7,302 bases of DNA from Oscillospiraceae bacterium (GTDB lineage Bacteria; Bacillota; Clostridia; Oscillospirales; Acutalibacteraceae): contig JAITBA010000124.1 in the NCBI GenBank assembly GCA_031283835.1, forward strand, positions 1 to 7,302, in the 5' to 3' direction. The position numbers were made by a program, and so were the translations under genes. The notes under the pieces were generated by a model. The model had not been told where the DNA came from. It saw nothing but the letters and a program-made list of their open reading frames with translations, and ran no database searches. Below, piece after piece: positions 6,726 to 7,302 of this stretch (position 1 is the first letter of the stretch; every line of letters begins with the position of its first letter).

Positions 6726-7302
6726 GGTTCGCCCTCGTTAAAATCCAGAAGTATTTTTGTTAAATTTTTGTTGGGCTGCCCGTTTTTTTTGAGAGCCGCT
6801 GCCCGGGTTTGCAGCAGCCGCTGTTCCCGCGCAAGAATTTCTTGTGCGGCGGGGTGCCTGCATTGGGGCAGTTCGCCGTAGTAGGCATAGCCTATCCCTT
6901 GCGGGCGGTCTGTGTTTTGCGTGCCAAAAACTGCGCGCAGGGCATGGTAGGGCCGCCCTGCGTCGTGACACGCCTGTTCTTCGTTGATGCAAAAGCCGTG
7001 GGAACAAAGCCACGCGCGCAACTCCCAGGCATGGCGCATGGGTTGGCACACAAGCGTTGTGCCGGGGGCACACAACCAAGGGGCCGCGTCCAGCAGCCGC
7101 ACCATCAGCGTGCCGCCCATCCCGGCCAAAATCCACACACTTGCATCCTCGGGCGCAAAACACGAAAAACCATCAGAAAGGCGCAACGCAATTTGGTGCT
7201 GCAAGCCGGCGGCTTCGACGGTTTTGCGGGCGTTGGCCAGCGGGCCTTCTCTAATGTCGCCGGCCAATGCGCGCGGGCAAATGCCGGCCTGCACAAGCGC
7301 TG
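6722..7302 (-). CDS. trmK: tRNA (adenine-22-N1)-methyltransferase TrmK, 5' end outside window
   Basis: The C-terminal 192 or so residues of a class I SAM-dependent methyltransferase that makes m1A at position 22 of tRNA. The reading frame stays open to the right edge; a GTG at 7294 is not a real start, because the codons before it continue the family sequence (ALVQAGICPRALAGDIREGPL in family alignment). Visible landmarks, moving downstream: the SAM-binding acidic motif AGDIREGPL, LSDGF, the motif-IV-like ILAGMGG followed by L(I/M)xxLL, the QPM segment and GRPYHALRAVFG. The C-terminal part is a helical arm with a charged tail (REQRLLQTRAAALKK). The missing part is the N-terminal strand and the first glycine-rich SAM motif, roughly 35-40 residues. 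It is the first visible gene of the overlapping run and is linked by ATGA to the NIF3-like gene. Confidence 0.92.
   Translation of the reverse strand, partial: ALVQAGICPRALAGDIREGPLANARKTVEAAGLQHQIALRLSDGFSCFAPEDASVWILAGMGGTLMVRLLDAAPWLCAPGTTLVCQPMRHAWELRAWLCSHGFCINEEQACHDAGRPYHALRAVFGTQNTDRPQGIGYAYYGELPQCRHPAAQEILAREQRLLQTRAAALKKNGQPNKNLTKILLDFNEGEP

Noticed and set aside
7292..7294. GTG as start codon of TrmK
   Set aside because: The residues around it align inside the TrmK SAM-binding domain and the frame is open to the window edge, so the gene simply begins outside.

Overview
The window is a densely packed stretch of bacterial chromosome in which all eight genes lie on the minus strand; two of them run off the ends. 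Base composition is GC-rich. Gene content and order (trmK next to a NIF3-like gene, an RqcH/NFACT protein, an Lrp/AsnC regulator, a cytoplasmic family 3 glycosidase, a BaiN/HI0933-type flavoprotein) and strong GGAGG ribosome binding sites suggest a GC-rich member of the Clostridia, probably a gut-type Oscillospirales/Ruminococcaceae relative. The taxonomic call is inference from gene families, not from a marker gene.

Read in the direction of transcription (right to left), the right half is a five-gene run in which every gene overlaps the next: trmK (tRNA m1A22 methyltransferase, 5' end cut by the window) / NIF3-like dinuclear metal protein (4-nt ATGA overlap) / GDPD-family phosphodiesterase (8-nt overlap) / rqcH (11-nt overlap) / Lrp-AsnC regulator (14-nt overlap). 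This layout predicts one transcript with translational coupling, joining tRNA modification, ribosome-associated quality control and an amino-acid-type regulator.

A 60-bp gap with a TATAAT-like sequence then leads to a small zinc-ribbon plus two-helix membrane protein. After 37 bp comes a large GH3 beta-glycosidase, which overlaps by ATGA the start of a flavoprotein that is cut by the left edge. No gene-free stretch exceeds 60 bp, and I saw no RNA gene, mobile element, CRISPR array or clear hairpin terminator.

The window is mostly conserved housekeeping content. The most unusual point is the RqcH protein: between its NFACT-N domain and its coiled coil, the segment that normally holds the helix-hairpin-helix domain is replaced by a short proline-rich stretch, while the catalytically important flanking domains look intact. 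The GDPD protein also carries altered versions of the canonical catalytic motifs.
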